DNA from: JAJKIP01 sp040509055
GTDB taxonomy: Bacteria > Bacteroidota > Bacteroidia > Chitinophagales > Chitinophagaceae
DNA: 14,614 bases
Assembly: GCA_040509055.1 (NCBI GenBank)
Contig: JBEVLT010000285.1
Span: forward strand, 1-14,614
Direction of reading: 5' to 3'
Shown here: piece by piece, positions 1 to 8,133 of the stretch
Layout: the number at the start of each line of letters is the position of its first letter
Numbering within the stretch: position 1 is the first letter of the stretch
Notes under the pieces: model-generated
Database searches by the model: none
What the model was told of the DNA's origin: nothing
What the model saw: only the letters and a program-made list of their open reading frames with translations
Made by a program: the position numbers and the translations under genes

Positions 1-2127
1 TACGGTTTGGCTTTCGCCAGCTTTCAGAAATATCTTTTTGAATGCCCGCAGGCGTTTGATGCTGGGGGTGATGCTCGCATACTGGTCGCGGGTATACAAT
101 TCCACCGCATGTCCGCCATCACGCTGACCGGTATTTTTTACCGTAACGGTTACGGTTAGTTTTGCATCGGCTTTCAATGAGGTGGAACTTAGTTTCAGAT
201 CGCTGTAAGCAAACGTGGTGTAGCTCAGCCCATGCCCGAAGGCAAACAGCGGATCATACCCGTTCGTATTTACATTTTCATTGAAGATCTCGCGAACCTC
301 TTCTGTTGGTTTCCGGTCGTACAGTACCAGTTCTCCCATACTTTTCGGGTAGCTGAAGGGAAGCCGGCCGGAAGGATTGTAATCGCCGAATAATACGTCG
401 CTAATGGCTTCTGCCGTTTTCTTACCGCTCCAGTAGGCCATCAGGATGGCCTTTATGCCCGGCTCGATACCGGTGATAAACCGGGGCCGGCCTTCGGTCA
501 ATACGAGGATCACGGGCTTGCCCGTCGCGATAGCCGCTTTGGCCAGCGCTTCCTGCTCCTGCGGCAGCGCCAGGTCGCGGATATTGCCGGGGCTTTCGGC
601 ATGGGCATTCTCTCCCAGGCAGAGCAGGATCACATCAGCCGCAGCGGCGGCGGTCTTCAATTTTTCTGCATCATAGTTTGCCGGGTTGTCAAATCCTTTT
701 TCTGTCGTTGTGATCACGTTGGCTGCTCCTGCTTTGTCGGTAATCGCCTGCAGGATGGTTTTGCTGTCTGCGGGATACCACTGGTCCTGGTTGCCCTGCC
801 AGGTATAGCTCCAGCAACCGTTTAATGCCGACAGGCTTTGGGCAGCCGGGCCGGCCACGAGTATTTTGGTGCTACGCGACAGCGGTAGCCGGTTCTGTTC
901 GTTTTTCAGCAGGGTCATGGCTTCGCGGGCTGCATCCAGCGCCAGCTGCTGGTATTCCGGTTTGCCGAAGTTGACAAGGGTGTTTTGTTCCGGGTATGGA
1001 TTGTCAAACAAACCCAGCTTCATTTTCAGGATAAGGATCCGCGTCACGGCATCATCGATCCGGCTCAGCGGCACTTCGCCTTTCTTCACGGCTTCGATCA
1101 GCAGGTCATAAAACGAAAAATCACCGGGCACCATGCTCATGTCGATGCCTGCATTCACGGCCATGGCCACGGCCTGCCGCGGGGTAGCCGCCACGAAATG
1201 CCGCTCGTGCAGGCGCTTGATATCTTCCCAGTCGGTAACGATCACGCCCTGGAAACCGAGCTCCCTGCGCAGCACATTGGTCAATAAATATTTATCGGCA
1301 TGCACCGGGATGCCATTGATTTCACCGGAGTTGATCATGATGGTGGACGAGCCGGCCTGTACCGCTGCACGAAACTGCGGCAGGTAATACTCCCTCATCT
1401 CGATCTCGGGCAAATAAATCGGGGTACGATCCTTACCCGTACGTGAAGCAGAATAACCGAGGTAATGCTTCATACAGCTGGCCACGGCTGTAGCATTCTT
1501 CAACCCGTCTTCTTCATAAGCCCTGATGGCCGCTACACCCATGGTAGTGCCCATGTACACATCTTCACCATATGTTTCCGGGAAGCGCGACCACAAGGGC
1601 TGTCGGCCGCAATCGAGCACGGGGGCAAAGTTCCACCGTACGCCGGAGGCACGAAGCTCATTGGCCGTTACTTTAGCTGCCGCAGCCACCAGGCCGGGAT
1701 TGCGGGTAGCTGCCATGGCCAGGTTTTGGGGAAACAGGGTTGCATTTAATGTATACGTCTGGCCATGGATCGCATCCAGCCCGTAGATCACGGGAACTTT
1801 CAGCCTTGTATTTTTTGTTTCGTCCTGGATCAGCGTCATCACCTCCCGCCACTTGTCCACCGGCAGGGCATGCGCCGTTGTGTTCAGGATAGAACCAACA
1901 TGATGATTCACCACTGCATTTTTCAACGCTGCCGGGTCCACCGTTCCGTCTTCGTTTCCCCACCCCCCTTTGGCAATCACGGCAAAAGTGACCTGCGTCA
2001 TCTGGCCCACTTTTTCTTCCAGTGTCATTTTGGCTACGATAGCCGCCACCTGGTTGTTTTTCGGAGTTGGCTGTGCAGTAGCAGCCAGGCTGCCGGCACA
2101 GGCAAGGAGAAGCAGGTATTTATACAT
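1..2127 (-). CDS. GH3 beta-glucosidase, secreted, 3' end cut by window edge
   Basis: The reading frame opens at ATG 2127 and stays open for 709 codons to base 1, so the C-terminus is missing. A signal peptide is visible (MYKYLLLLACAGSLAATAQ), giving a periplasmic or exported enzyme. The GH3 barrel follows, with MTLEEKVGQMTQ near the start, the substrate-pocket stretch YGLDAIHGQTYT, CMKHYLGY, and the nucleophile motif GVIVTDWEDI (Asp299). The second domain holds GENAHAESPGNIRDL, whose Glu511 sits where the general acid/base lies in barley-ExoI-like GH3 enzymes. From about residue 650 an Fn3-like C-terminal domain begins and is cut off; perhaps 40-60 residues are lost. Family knowledge: such proteins remove terminal beta-linked glucose from oligosaccharides. 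It starts 22 bp after the GH2 gene and is probably co-transcribed with it. Here it would trim glucose-capped glucomannan or xyloglucan oligosaccharides. Another beta-glycosidase specificity (for example beta-xylosidase) cannot be excluded. Confidence 0.9.
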   Translation of the reverse strand, partial: MYKYLLLLACAGSLAATAQPTPKNNQVAAIVAKMTLEEKVGQMTQVTFAVIAKGGWGNEDGTVDPAALKNAVVNHHVGSILNTTAHALPVDKWREVMTLIQDETKNTRLKVPVIYGLDAIHGQTYTLNATLFPQNLAMAATRNPGLVAAAAKVTANELRASGVRWNFAPVLDCGRQPLWSRFPETYGEDVYMGTTMGVAAIRAYEEDGLKNATAVASCMKHYLGYSASRTGKDRTPIYLPEIEMREYYLPQFRAAVQAGSSTIMINSGEINGIPVHADKYLLTNVLRRELGFQGVIVTDWEDIKRLHERHFVAATPRQAVAMAVNAGIDMSMVPGDFSFYDLLIEAVKKGEVPLSRIDDAVTRILILKMKLGLFDNPYPEQNTLVNFGKPEYQQLALDAAREAMTLLKNEQNRLPLSRSTKILVAGPAAQSLSALNGCWSYTWQGNQDQWYPADSKTILQAITDKAGAANVITTTEKGFDNPANYDAEKLKTAAAAADVILLCLGENAHAESPGNIRDLALPQEQEALAKAAIATGKPVILVLTEGRPRFITGIEPGIKAILMAYWSGKKTAEAISDVLFGDYNPSGRLPFSYPKSMGELVLYDRKPTEEVREIFNENVNTNGYDPLFAFGHGLSYTTFAYSDLKLSSTSLKADAKLTVTVTVKNTGQRDGGHAVELYTRDQYASITPSIKRLRAFKKIFLKAGESQTV

Positions 2128-2149
2128 AAAACAGTTTTAGTAATGATTA

Positions 2150-4573
2150 TTATTTTGCTGAGATATTGATTGAGGCACCCTGCAGCCCATCTGCTGCGGC
2201 ATGCAGAGTAATAAGACCAGGGCGACCGGCTGATTGTACCAAAGCCATGCATAAACCGTTAAAGGCTTTCCGCTGTGGCGATTTGAACGATTCCAGACTG
2301 GTCTGGCTGCCATTGTCCGTACCGGCAATGAATCCTGGCCCGCTAACCGAGAAGCGGACCAGGTGATCCGCATTCGGTACGATGTTTCCATTTTTATCGG
2401 TCACTTTTACAGTGATAAAAGAAAGATCGGCTCCACCGGCTTTAATGGCCGATCGATCCGCCTGCAGAATGATCTTTGCCGGCTTGCCCGCTGTACGGAT
2501 ATCTTTGGTCAATACCGTTTTCCCGTTTTTGCGGGTCACAACTTTGACAACCCCGGGTTCAAATACCATACGCCACATCACATGCAGGTCGCCACCCTGT
2601 TTTTTTCGTACGCCCAGCGACCGGCCGTTGAGAAACAATTCCGCCTCATCGGCCTGGTTGTAGTAGGCCCATACATCAATCGTTTGTCCCGGCGTCCAGG
2701 TCCAGTGTGGCAGGATATGCAATACCGGTTTATTTGTCCATACGCTCTGGTACAGGTAATAAGCATCTTTCGGAAAACCAGCCAGGTCCACAATACCAAA
2801 GTAAGAACTGCGGGCGGGCCATGGATAAGGTGTCGGCTCACCGATATAGTCAAAGCCGGTCCAGATATACATACCGCTGATATGATCGTATTTTTCAAAC
2901 ACCTTCAGCGTTTCTTCGTGCGTGGATCCCCAGGGCGTGGAGCAGTTCTCGTAAGCCGAGCAGGTCAGGTCATTATTGGCATCGGTCAATGGTTTGTCCC
3001 AGGCAACCGGCCAGCGGCGGATGCTGTCCGAGGGCATATCGTAATGTCCCCGGGTTTGCAGCGCCGAAACGGATTCAGTCACGATAAAAGGCTTCTTCCC
3101 CCAGCGGTATTGCACACTGTCCCAGTGCCGGTGGTTATAGTTATACCCGATCATATCGGTGGCATTGGCCTGCAGCAGGTTGTTCCATGCATTGATCTCG
3201 TTGTTGGCTGTTACGGTCAGCCGGGTGGTGTCCAGCGACTTTACCAGGCCCACCAGTTCACGCAATATTTTCCGGCCTGTGGTATCATCACCCCATTGCT
3301 CCATGATCTCGTTGCCCACGCTCCACATGAAAACGGAAGGGTGATTGCGATCGCGCAGGACAAGGTCTGTCAGATCGCGTGCATGCCACTGGTCCCAGGC
3401 CAGGTGATAATCGTATTTGTTCTTTTCCTTCTTCCACATGTCAAAAGCCTCATCCATCACGATGAACCCCATCTTATCGCACAGCTCCAGCAGCTCCGGG
3501 GCCGGCGGATTGTGCGAGGTACGGATGCTGTTGCAGCCCATCGCCTTCAGTATTTCCAGTTGCCGTTCCAGTGCGCGGGTATTGATCGCAGTGCCCAGGC
3601 ATCCCAGGTCGTGGTGCATACATACGCCACGGATCTTTACATGCTGATCGTTCAGGAAAAACCCTTTGTCCACATCGAACCGGAAATACCGGATACCGAA
3701 GGGCGTGGTATAGGTATCGGTGGTCCGGCCATTGACCTGCACGATGGTTACTGCCCTGTACATCGCCGCATTGCTGAGGGACCATAACGAAGGGTTTTGT
3801 ATAACCAGCTCCTGATCGAATAAAACCGTGTTGCCGGCGGCAGTGCTCTTTCCCGCCGCTACCTGTTTTACCATCTTCCCGTTTTGATCATACAGGGTGG
3901 TCAGCAGCCGGATGGTTTGCAGCGTAGTTGTTTCATTTCTTACATGGGTCTGTACCCGCACTGCAGCAGTCTGCCGGTTTACCTGCGGCGTGGTCACGCT
4001 GACGCCCCACTGCGGCACATACACCGGGTTGACGGTAGTCAGCCATACGTTGCGATAGATGCCCGATCCGCTGTACCAGCGGGAATTGGGCTGCTGTGAA
4101 TTATCAACTTTCACCACGATTACGTTCCCCGTATCGCCGTACCGCAGGTAAGGTGTCAGGTCGTACCGGAAAGAAATATAGCCGTTCGGACGGACGCCTA
4201 ATGAATGGCCGTTGATGAACACTTCGCTGTTCATGTACACGCCATCGAAATCGATGAATAGCTTTTTGCCCCGGGCGCTGGCAGGAACGGTAAACGTTTT
4301 CCGGTACCAGCCCAGGCCGCCCCGCAGGGCGCCACCGCCGGTGCCGGTGGGACTGTCCTTATCAAATGGCAATCCGATGCTCCAGTCATGCGGCAGCCGC
4401 AGTGAACCCCAGGTGTGATCATCAAAAGTTGCATCCGTTACACCCGGGCCTGCCCCGCCTAATTGAAATTTCCAATCTTCATTGAAGCTGGCCCGGCTGG
4501 CATTATGCTGGGCAGCAACCCCGCTGGCCAAGGCCAAAGCAAGGACGGCAAATACAATACGACTTACGTTCAT
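2150..4573 (-). CDS. GH2 beta-galactosidase with DUF4982, secreted
   Basis: This encodes 807 residues from ATG 4573. An in-frame TTG at 4579 could add two residues, but the ATG gives a clean signal peptide (MNVSRIVFAVLALALASGVAAQ). Domains in order: GH2 sugar-binding jelly roll (about 28-180, with LPHDWSIGLPF and NSRWYSGSGIYRNVWL), Ig-like domain (about 184-293), TIM barrel (about 296-600), a DUF4982-like domain (about 605-690, with AELFLNGRSLG) and a final Ig-like GH2 C-terminal domain (about 696-797). Catalytic residues are visible: acid/base Glu422 in MWSVGNEIMEQW and nucleophile Glu500 in FIVTESVSA. This architecture is typical of Bacteroidota beta-galactosidases acting on plant oligosaccharides, as in xyloglucan loci. 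The gene lies 13 bp after GH31. It probably removes beta-galactosyl caps so that GH31 can reach the sugar beneath. The GH2 fold and catalytic residues are clear; galactose specificity is inferred from architecture, and other GH2 activities remain possible. Confidence 0.9.
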   Translation of the reverse strand: MNVSRIVFAVLALALASGVAAQHNASRASFNEDWKFQLGGAGPGVTDATFDDHTWGSLRLPHDWSIGLPFDKDSPTGTGGGALRGGLGWYRKTFTVPASARGKKLFIDFDGVYMNSEVFINGHSLGVRPNGYISFRYDLTPYLRYGDTGNVIVVKVDNSQQPNSRWYSGSGIYRNVWLTTVNPVYVPQWGVSVTTPQVNRQTAAVRVQTHVRNETTTLQTIRLLTTLYDQNGKMVKQVAAGKSTAAGNTVLFDQELVIQNPSLWSLSNAAMYRAVTIVQVNGRTTDTYTTPFGIRYFRFDVDKGFFLNDQHVKIRGVCMHHDLGCLGTAINTRALERQLEILKAMGCNSIRTSHNPPAPELLELCDKMGFIVMDEAFDMWKKEKNKYDYHLAWDQWHARDLTDLVLRDRNHPSVFMWSVGNEIMEQWGDDTTGRKILRELVGLVKSLDTTRLTVTANNEINAWNNLLQANATDMIGYNYNHRHWDSVQYRWGKKPFIVTESVSALQTRGHYDMPSDSIRRWPVAWDKPLTDANNDLTCSAYENCSTPWGSTHEETLKVFEKYDHISGMYIWTGFDYIGEPTPYPWPARSSYFGIVDLAGFPKDAYYLYQSVWTNKPVLHILPHWTWTPGQTIDVWAYYNQADEAELFLNGRSLGVRKKQGGDLHVMWRMVFEPGVVKVVTRKNGKTVLTKDIRTAGKPAKIILQADRSAIKAGGADLSFITVKVTDKNGNIVPNADHLVRFSVSGPGFIAGTDNGSQTSLESFKSPQRKAFNGLCMALVQSAGRPGLITLHAAADGLQGASINISAK

Positions 4574-4586
4574 GACCAAACAGTGA

Positions 4587-7454
4587 TCAGAGTTTTACGG
4601 TGATCTTTTTACCGGAGTACTTTATTTTTTTTCCTTGTGTCCCGCTGAAATCGATTCCGCCCGGAGCAGCCTTGCTGATGACACGGATGTAAAAGGTGCG
4701 TTGTTTCAGCATACCCGGAAACGTTCCTTCCCGGTCATCAATGGTCAGCGTGCGGGACGCTTCATCATAGCGGAAATGAATGCGGCTGAAGGCTCCCTTT
4801 TCATAGTTGTAATTCAGGTCTTCGTCTTCGTACAGGGCAAATGCAGCATCCCTGCCGGCATACACATACAGGGTAATGGGATCGGCCGGCTTTTCCGCCG
4901 TGTATTGCAGTTCCGGCCCGGCAGGAAGAATGGAACCTTCTTTTACAAATACAGGCACCCGCTCATATGGTGCAGTGGCTGTGATAGCCGTACCGCCATT
5001 GTAATATGCTCCGGTATACAGGTCGTACCAGCCCTGGCCGGCCGGCAGGTATACGGAACGATCCGTGGCTTTGTAAGTATACACCGGGTTAATCAATAAA
5101 GAAGGGCCCAGCATAAACTGGTCGCCGGTATTCCGTACCGCCGTATCGGCTGCAAAATCCATTACCAGTCCACGCATGATCGTATAGTCATCATGGTACG
5201 CATTGCCGGCCAGTGTATAGATATACGGCAGCAGGCGATACCGAAGCCTGTTGTAATAAAGCATGCTCCGGTAAGCCGGATGATCGTCCGGGGCGGTATT
5301 GAATATCTCGCGGTACGGGAATTGGCCATGCACGCGGAACAGCGGTACAAAAGCGCCGAACTGGTACCAGCGGGTCATCAGTTCGCGCCACTCCGCCAGG
5401 TCAGCTGCATTGGGCTGTTCATATCTTCTTTCCACCGAGAAGCCACCGATATCCATGGTCCAGTAGGGCAATCCTGACAACGAAAAGTTAAGCCCGGCAC
5501 TGATCTGCGCTTTCATATCTTCCCAGCGCGAGGCGATATCGCCGCTCCAGATGGATGCTGCATAACGTTGTGAACCGGCAAATCCCGAACGGGTCAGCAG
5601 GAACACGCGTTTGTCCGGGTCCACACCCCGTTGTCCTTCATAGATCCCTTTGGCATTTTGCAGGGGATACGCATTTAGAAATTCGGCCGCCGTACCCAAT
5701 GCCGTCGGCGACATTTGCTCCTTTCTTCGCTCCGGCGACACGTTGGACAGGATATCCGGTTCGCTGGCATCCATCCACCAGGCGTCGATGCCTTTTACAT
5801 ACAGCTTGTCATGGATCAGGTTCCAGAAGCCTTTGCGTGCATCGGCATTGAATGCATCGTAAAACGTGGACATATACCCCTGTGCAATCCAGTCACGCTG
5901 CCGGTCGGCGATATTGCGTTTGTACAGCCAGCCGTTTTTATCAAAATGGTTGTAAGCCGGAATGCCTTCATAAAATTTCGGCCATACGGAGATCATCAGC
6001 CGCGTGTGGTATTGTTTGTGCAGCACATCGATCATGCTGTCCGGGTTGGAAAAACGTGCAGCATCAAATTCCTGGCTGCCCCAGTCGTTTTGTTTCCAGT
6101 AGCTCCAGTCCAGCACGATATTGTCCAGCGGTATTTTTTTAGTGCGGAATGTTTTTACCGTTTGCAGTATTTCATCCTGTGTCTTGTACCGTTCGCGGCT
6201 TTGCCAGAATCCCATGGCCCATTTGGGTACGATCGGCGCTTTGCCGGTGAGCCTTCGGTAGCCGGCAATCACCTCATCCATACTCCGGCCATGGATAAAA
6301 TAATAATCCAGCTGTTTACCTGCTTCGGAGTCGAAGCTGAACGCATGTTCATCTTGTACCGGCGCTGGCCCCAGCCATTTGCAGGTAAGATAGGACTCAC
6401 CGCCGTCCGGTATCCACTGAATTTTGATGAACTGCTTTTTCCCTGCCTGCAAAGTGAGCGGAACGATAGCCGCGCCCGGGTTCCAGGCCTGCCGCCATTT
6501 ATCCAGCAATAACTTGCCATCCACCCATACTTTCAGGTAGCCAGCCGAAGTAAAGCGTAATGTATGAACGCCGGTCCTGTCGCTGGCTACCGCACCTTCC
6601 CAGGTGATCATTCCCTTTTCTACGGCAAATTCCTTAGGCAGCTTCAGCTTTGAATCGTTCACATACGGGTAATCGATCACCGACTCTGCTTTTTCAAAAG
6701 CGATCTCATCCGGTTTGTTGCGATCGTTGCTGTACGAAGCAGTGAGCCAGCCGGGCACTCCTTTTTTATCAAACAGGGCCAGGGAAGACAACGGCAGGAA
6801 CGGCCGCGTATCGCCTGCCGTAGAGAGCGAATAATTGTCCCACAGGATACCATAGTTCTTCACGGATACCACGAAAGGAACGGCCACTTCCGTATTGTTC
6901 TGGAACAGGAAAACCTGTTTGCCCTTGTAGTTAAATGCATCTTCCTGGTGTTGCCCAAGCCCGTAAAACGCGTCGTCGGCAGTGGTTTCAAATGTTTGGC
7001 GAACGCCATAGAGAGATTTTCCTTCGAATACGGCTGGTGTCAGCGACCGCCCGCCAATCGTACGTTCTGCCAGGATGGGATGGCCATCCTTGCCGGTAAA
7101 CGATACGGCACCGGTATGCTGATCCACTTTGGCTGTGATGAAGGATGTAGTAAGAAGAATGTTGTCCCCTTCCGGCCGCGCATTCCATTCCGGAACTCCG
7201 CTTTGCGGAACCACAGACAGGCTTTGCTGCGTGGAGAATTCTTTGGCAGGCGATGCCATCACCCGGATGATCTGGTCGGTTATTACCTGCAGCTTTACCG
7301 CCCGCACATTGCCCGGGAGGCGGGGATCGGGATACACGATCACGCCGTCAGCCGCCAGCTGGTAAGGTTGCTGCGCAACAGAACAGATGGTTGCCAGCAG
7401 GAAAAAAAACGGTAGTAACCGATGCAGCCCCTTTACGGGCAACGATGCAATCAT
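4587..7454 (-). CDS. GH31 alpha-glycosidase with PA14 insert, probable alpha-xylosidase
   Basis: This 955-residue protein has a signal peptide (hydrophobic run about 10-27, ending near SVAQQ). An N-terminal galactose-mutarotase-like sandwich comes first. A PA14-like domain is inserted at about residues 235-365 (GVHTLRFTSAGYLKVWVDG, then KKQFIKIQWIPDGG). The catalytic barrel starts about 405 (KWAMGFWQSRERY). The nucleophile is Asp562 in DAWWMDASEPD and the acid/base is Asp639 in SIWSGDIASRW; C-terminal beta-sandwich domains follow. Characterised GH31 enzymes with a PA14 insert at this place (Cellvibrio japonicus Xyl31A, Bacteroides ovatus GH31A) are alpha-xylosidases that remove xylose from the non-reducing end of xyloglucan oligosaccharides, and the WWMDASEPD/SVWPKFYEG motifs fit that group. 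It lies 6 bp after the SGNH gene and 13 bp before GH2. Because the rest of the operon points to mannan, an alpha-galactosidase-like activity is a less likely alternative. Confidence 0.87.
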   Translation of the reverse strand: MIASLPVKGLHRLLPFFFLLATICSVAQQPYQLAADGVIVYPDPRLPGNVRAVKLQVITDQIIRVMASPAKEFSTQQSLSVVPQSGVPEWNARPEGDNILLTTSFITAKVDQHTGAVSFTGKDGHPILAERTIGGRSLTPAVFEGKSLYGVRQTFETTADDAFYGLGQHQEDAFNYKGKQVFLFQNNTEVAVPFVVSVKNYGILWDNYSLSTAGDTRPFLPLSSLALFDKKGVPGWLTASYSNDRNKPDEIAFEKAESVIDYPYVNDSKLKLPKEFAVEKGMITWEGAVASDRTGVHTLRFTSAGYLKVWVDGKLLLDKWRQAWNPGAAIVPLTLQAGKKQFIKIQWIPDGGESYLTCKWLGPAPVQDEHAFSFDSEAGKQLDYYFIHGRSMDEVIAGYRRLTGKAPIVPKWAMGFWQSRERYKTQDEILQTVKTFRTKKIPLDNIVLDWSYWKQNDWGSQEFDAARFSNPDSMIDVLHKQYHTRLMISVWPKFYEGIPAYNHFDKNGWLYKRNIADRQRDWIAQGYMSTFYDAFNADARKGFWNLIHDKLYVKGIDAWWMDASEPDILSNVSPERRKEQMSPTALGTAAEFLNAYPLQNAKGIYEGQRGVDPDKRVFLLTRSGFAGSQRYAASIWSGDIASRWEDMKAQISAGLNFSLSGLPYWTMDIGGFSVERRYEQPNAADLAEWRELMTRWYQFGAFVPLFRVHGQFPYREIFNTAPDDHPAYRSMLYYNRLRYRLLPYIYTLAGNAYHDDYTIMRGLVMDFAADTAVRNTGDQFMLGPSLLINPVYTYKATDRSVYLPAGQGWYDLYTGAYYNGGTAITATAPYERVPVFVKEGSILPAGPELQYTAEKPADPITLYVYAGRDAAFALYEDEDLNYNYEKGAFSRIHFRYDEASRTLTIDDREGTFPGMLKQRTFYIRVISKAAPGGIDFSGTQGKKIKYSGKKITVKL

Positions 7455-7460
7455 AGTGTT

Positions 7461-8126
7461 TTATTGAATGGAGAGTCCTTTGATCATTTCATCGGCTACC
7501 AGCTGGTTACCGGCAGCCGTCAGGTGAACACGGTCGGTGGTCAGCAATCCCGACTCTTTATTGTCCGTGTTATGCGCCGCTTCATAATCTGCAAATGCCT
7601 GGCGCAGGTCGATCAGCGTACAACCGTAAGCAGTGGCAAGCTTACGCACCACACCGGCATACTTATCCAGGTCGGCATCCTGCGGGTTGGCCCCGTTCTT
7701 CAGCTCGCCGATCACCGAAGGCGTACAGACCGCCACTTTGATATTTTTAGCCTGCAGCTTTTTGATAATGGCCGCATAGAACTTTTCATACTTGGGCAGG
7801 TCGGTGCCGGTGCCTGCCGTACTCTTGTGCCATACATCGTTGATGCCCACATAGATCACCACCACATCCGGGTTTTTGTCCAGCACATCTTCTTCCATGC
7901 GCAGGTACAGGTCGTACACTTTGTTGCCACCGATACCGGCTCCTGCCAGTGCATAGTTATCCTGCAGGTGCTTATCATTGATCAATGTCTGCACCCGGTC
8001 GATATAACCACCCTTGTTTACGCCTGCCTGGGTAATGGAATCACCGAAGAAAATGATCGTTGTTTTTTTCACAGGTGTCATGGCAATGGATAACAGCAAA
8101 AACGGGAGAAGACAGATCCTTTTCAT
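7461..8126 (-). CDS. SGNH/GDSL-family esterase, secreted; candidate carbohydrate acetylesterase
   Basis: This 221-residue protein has a short signal peptide (MKRICLLPFLLLSIAM). All four SGNH blocks are present: block I GDSIT with nucleophile Ser30, block II glycine in AGAGIGGNKV (about residue 64), block III GIND with Asn96, and block V DRVHLT with Asp198 and His201. The length is normal for single-domain SGNH hydrolases. Family knowledge: many secreted members in polysaccharide loci remove O-acetyl groups from sugars. Glucomannans and xyloglucans are commonly acetylated, so a deacetylase that exposes the chain to the hydrolases fits well. It sits 7 bp after the clan GH-A lipoprotein gene and 6 bp before GH31, so it is almost certainly co-expressed. 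The substrate cannot be read from the sequence, and a lipase or phospholipase role, though less likely here, is not ruled out. Confidence 0.9.
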   Translation of the reverse strand: MKRICLLPFLLLSIAMTPVKKTTIIFFGDSITQAGVNKGGYIDRVQTLINDKHLQDNYALAGAGIGGNKVYDLYLRMEEDVLDKNPDVVVIYVGINDVWHKSTAGTGTDLPKYEKFYAAIIKKLQAKNIKVAVCTPSVIGELKNGANPQDADLDKYAGVVRKLATAYGCTLIDLRQAFADYEAAHNTDNKESGLLTTDRVHLTAAGNQLVADEMIKGLSIQ

Positions 8127-8133
8127 AACAAGG

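Noticed and set aside
2128..2149. A possible terminator or promoter between GH2 and GH3
   Set aside because: The 22-bp gap is AT-rich with only a trivial TAATxATTA-like symmetry; it is too short and weak to call.
2363..3787. A 474-codon open frame on the plus strand
   Set aside because: It lies wholly antisense to the well-supported GH2 gene, and its translation shows no recognisable domain or signal; it reads as a shadow of the codon pattern on the other strand.
4574..4579. An upstream TTG start for the GH2 gene, adding two residues
   Set aside because: The ATG at 4573 is the stronger start and gives a normal signal peptide; TTG use cannot be excluded but is not needed.
5715..6512. A 265-codon plus-strand frame
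   Set aside because: It is antisense to the GH31 catalytic barrel and has no family features.
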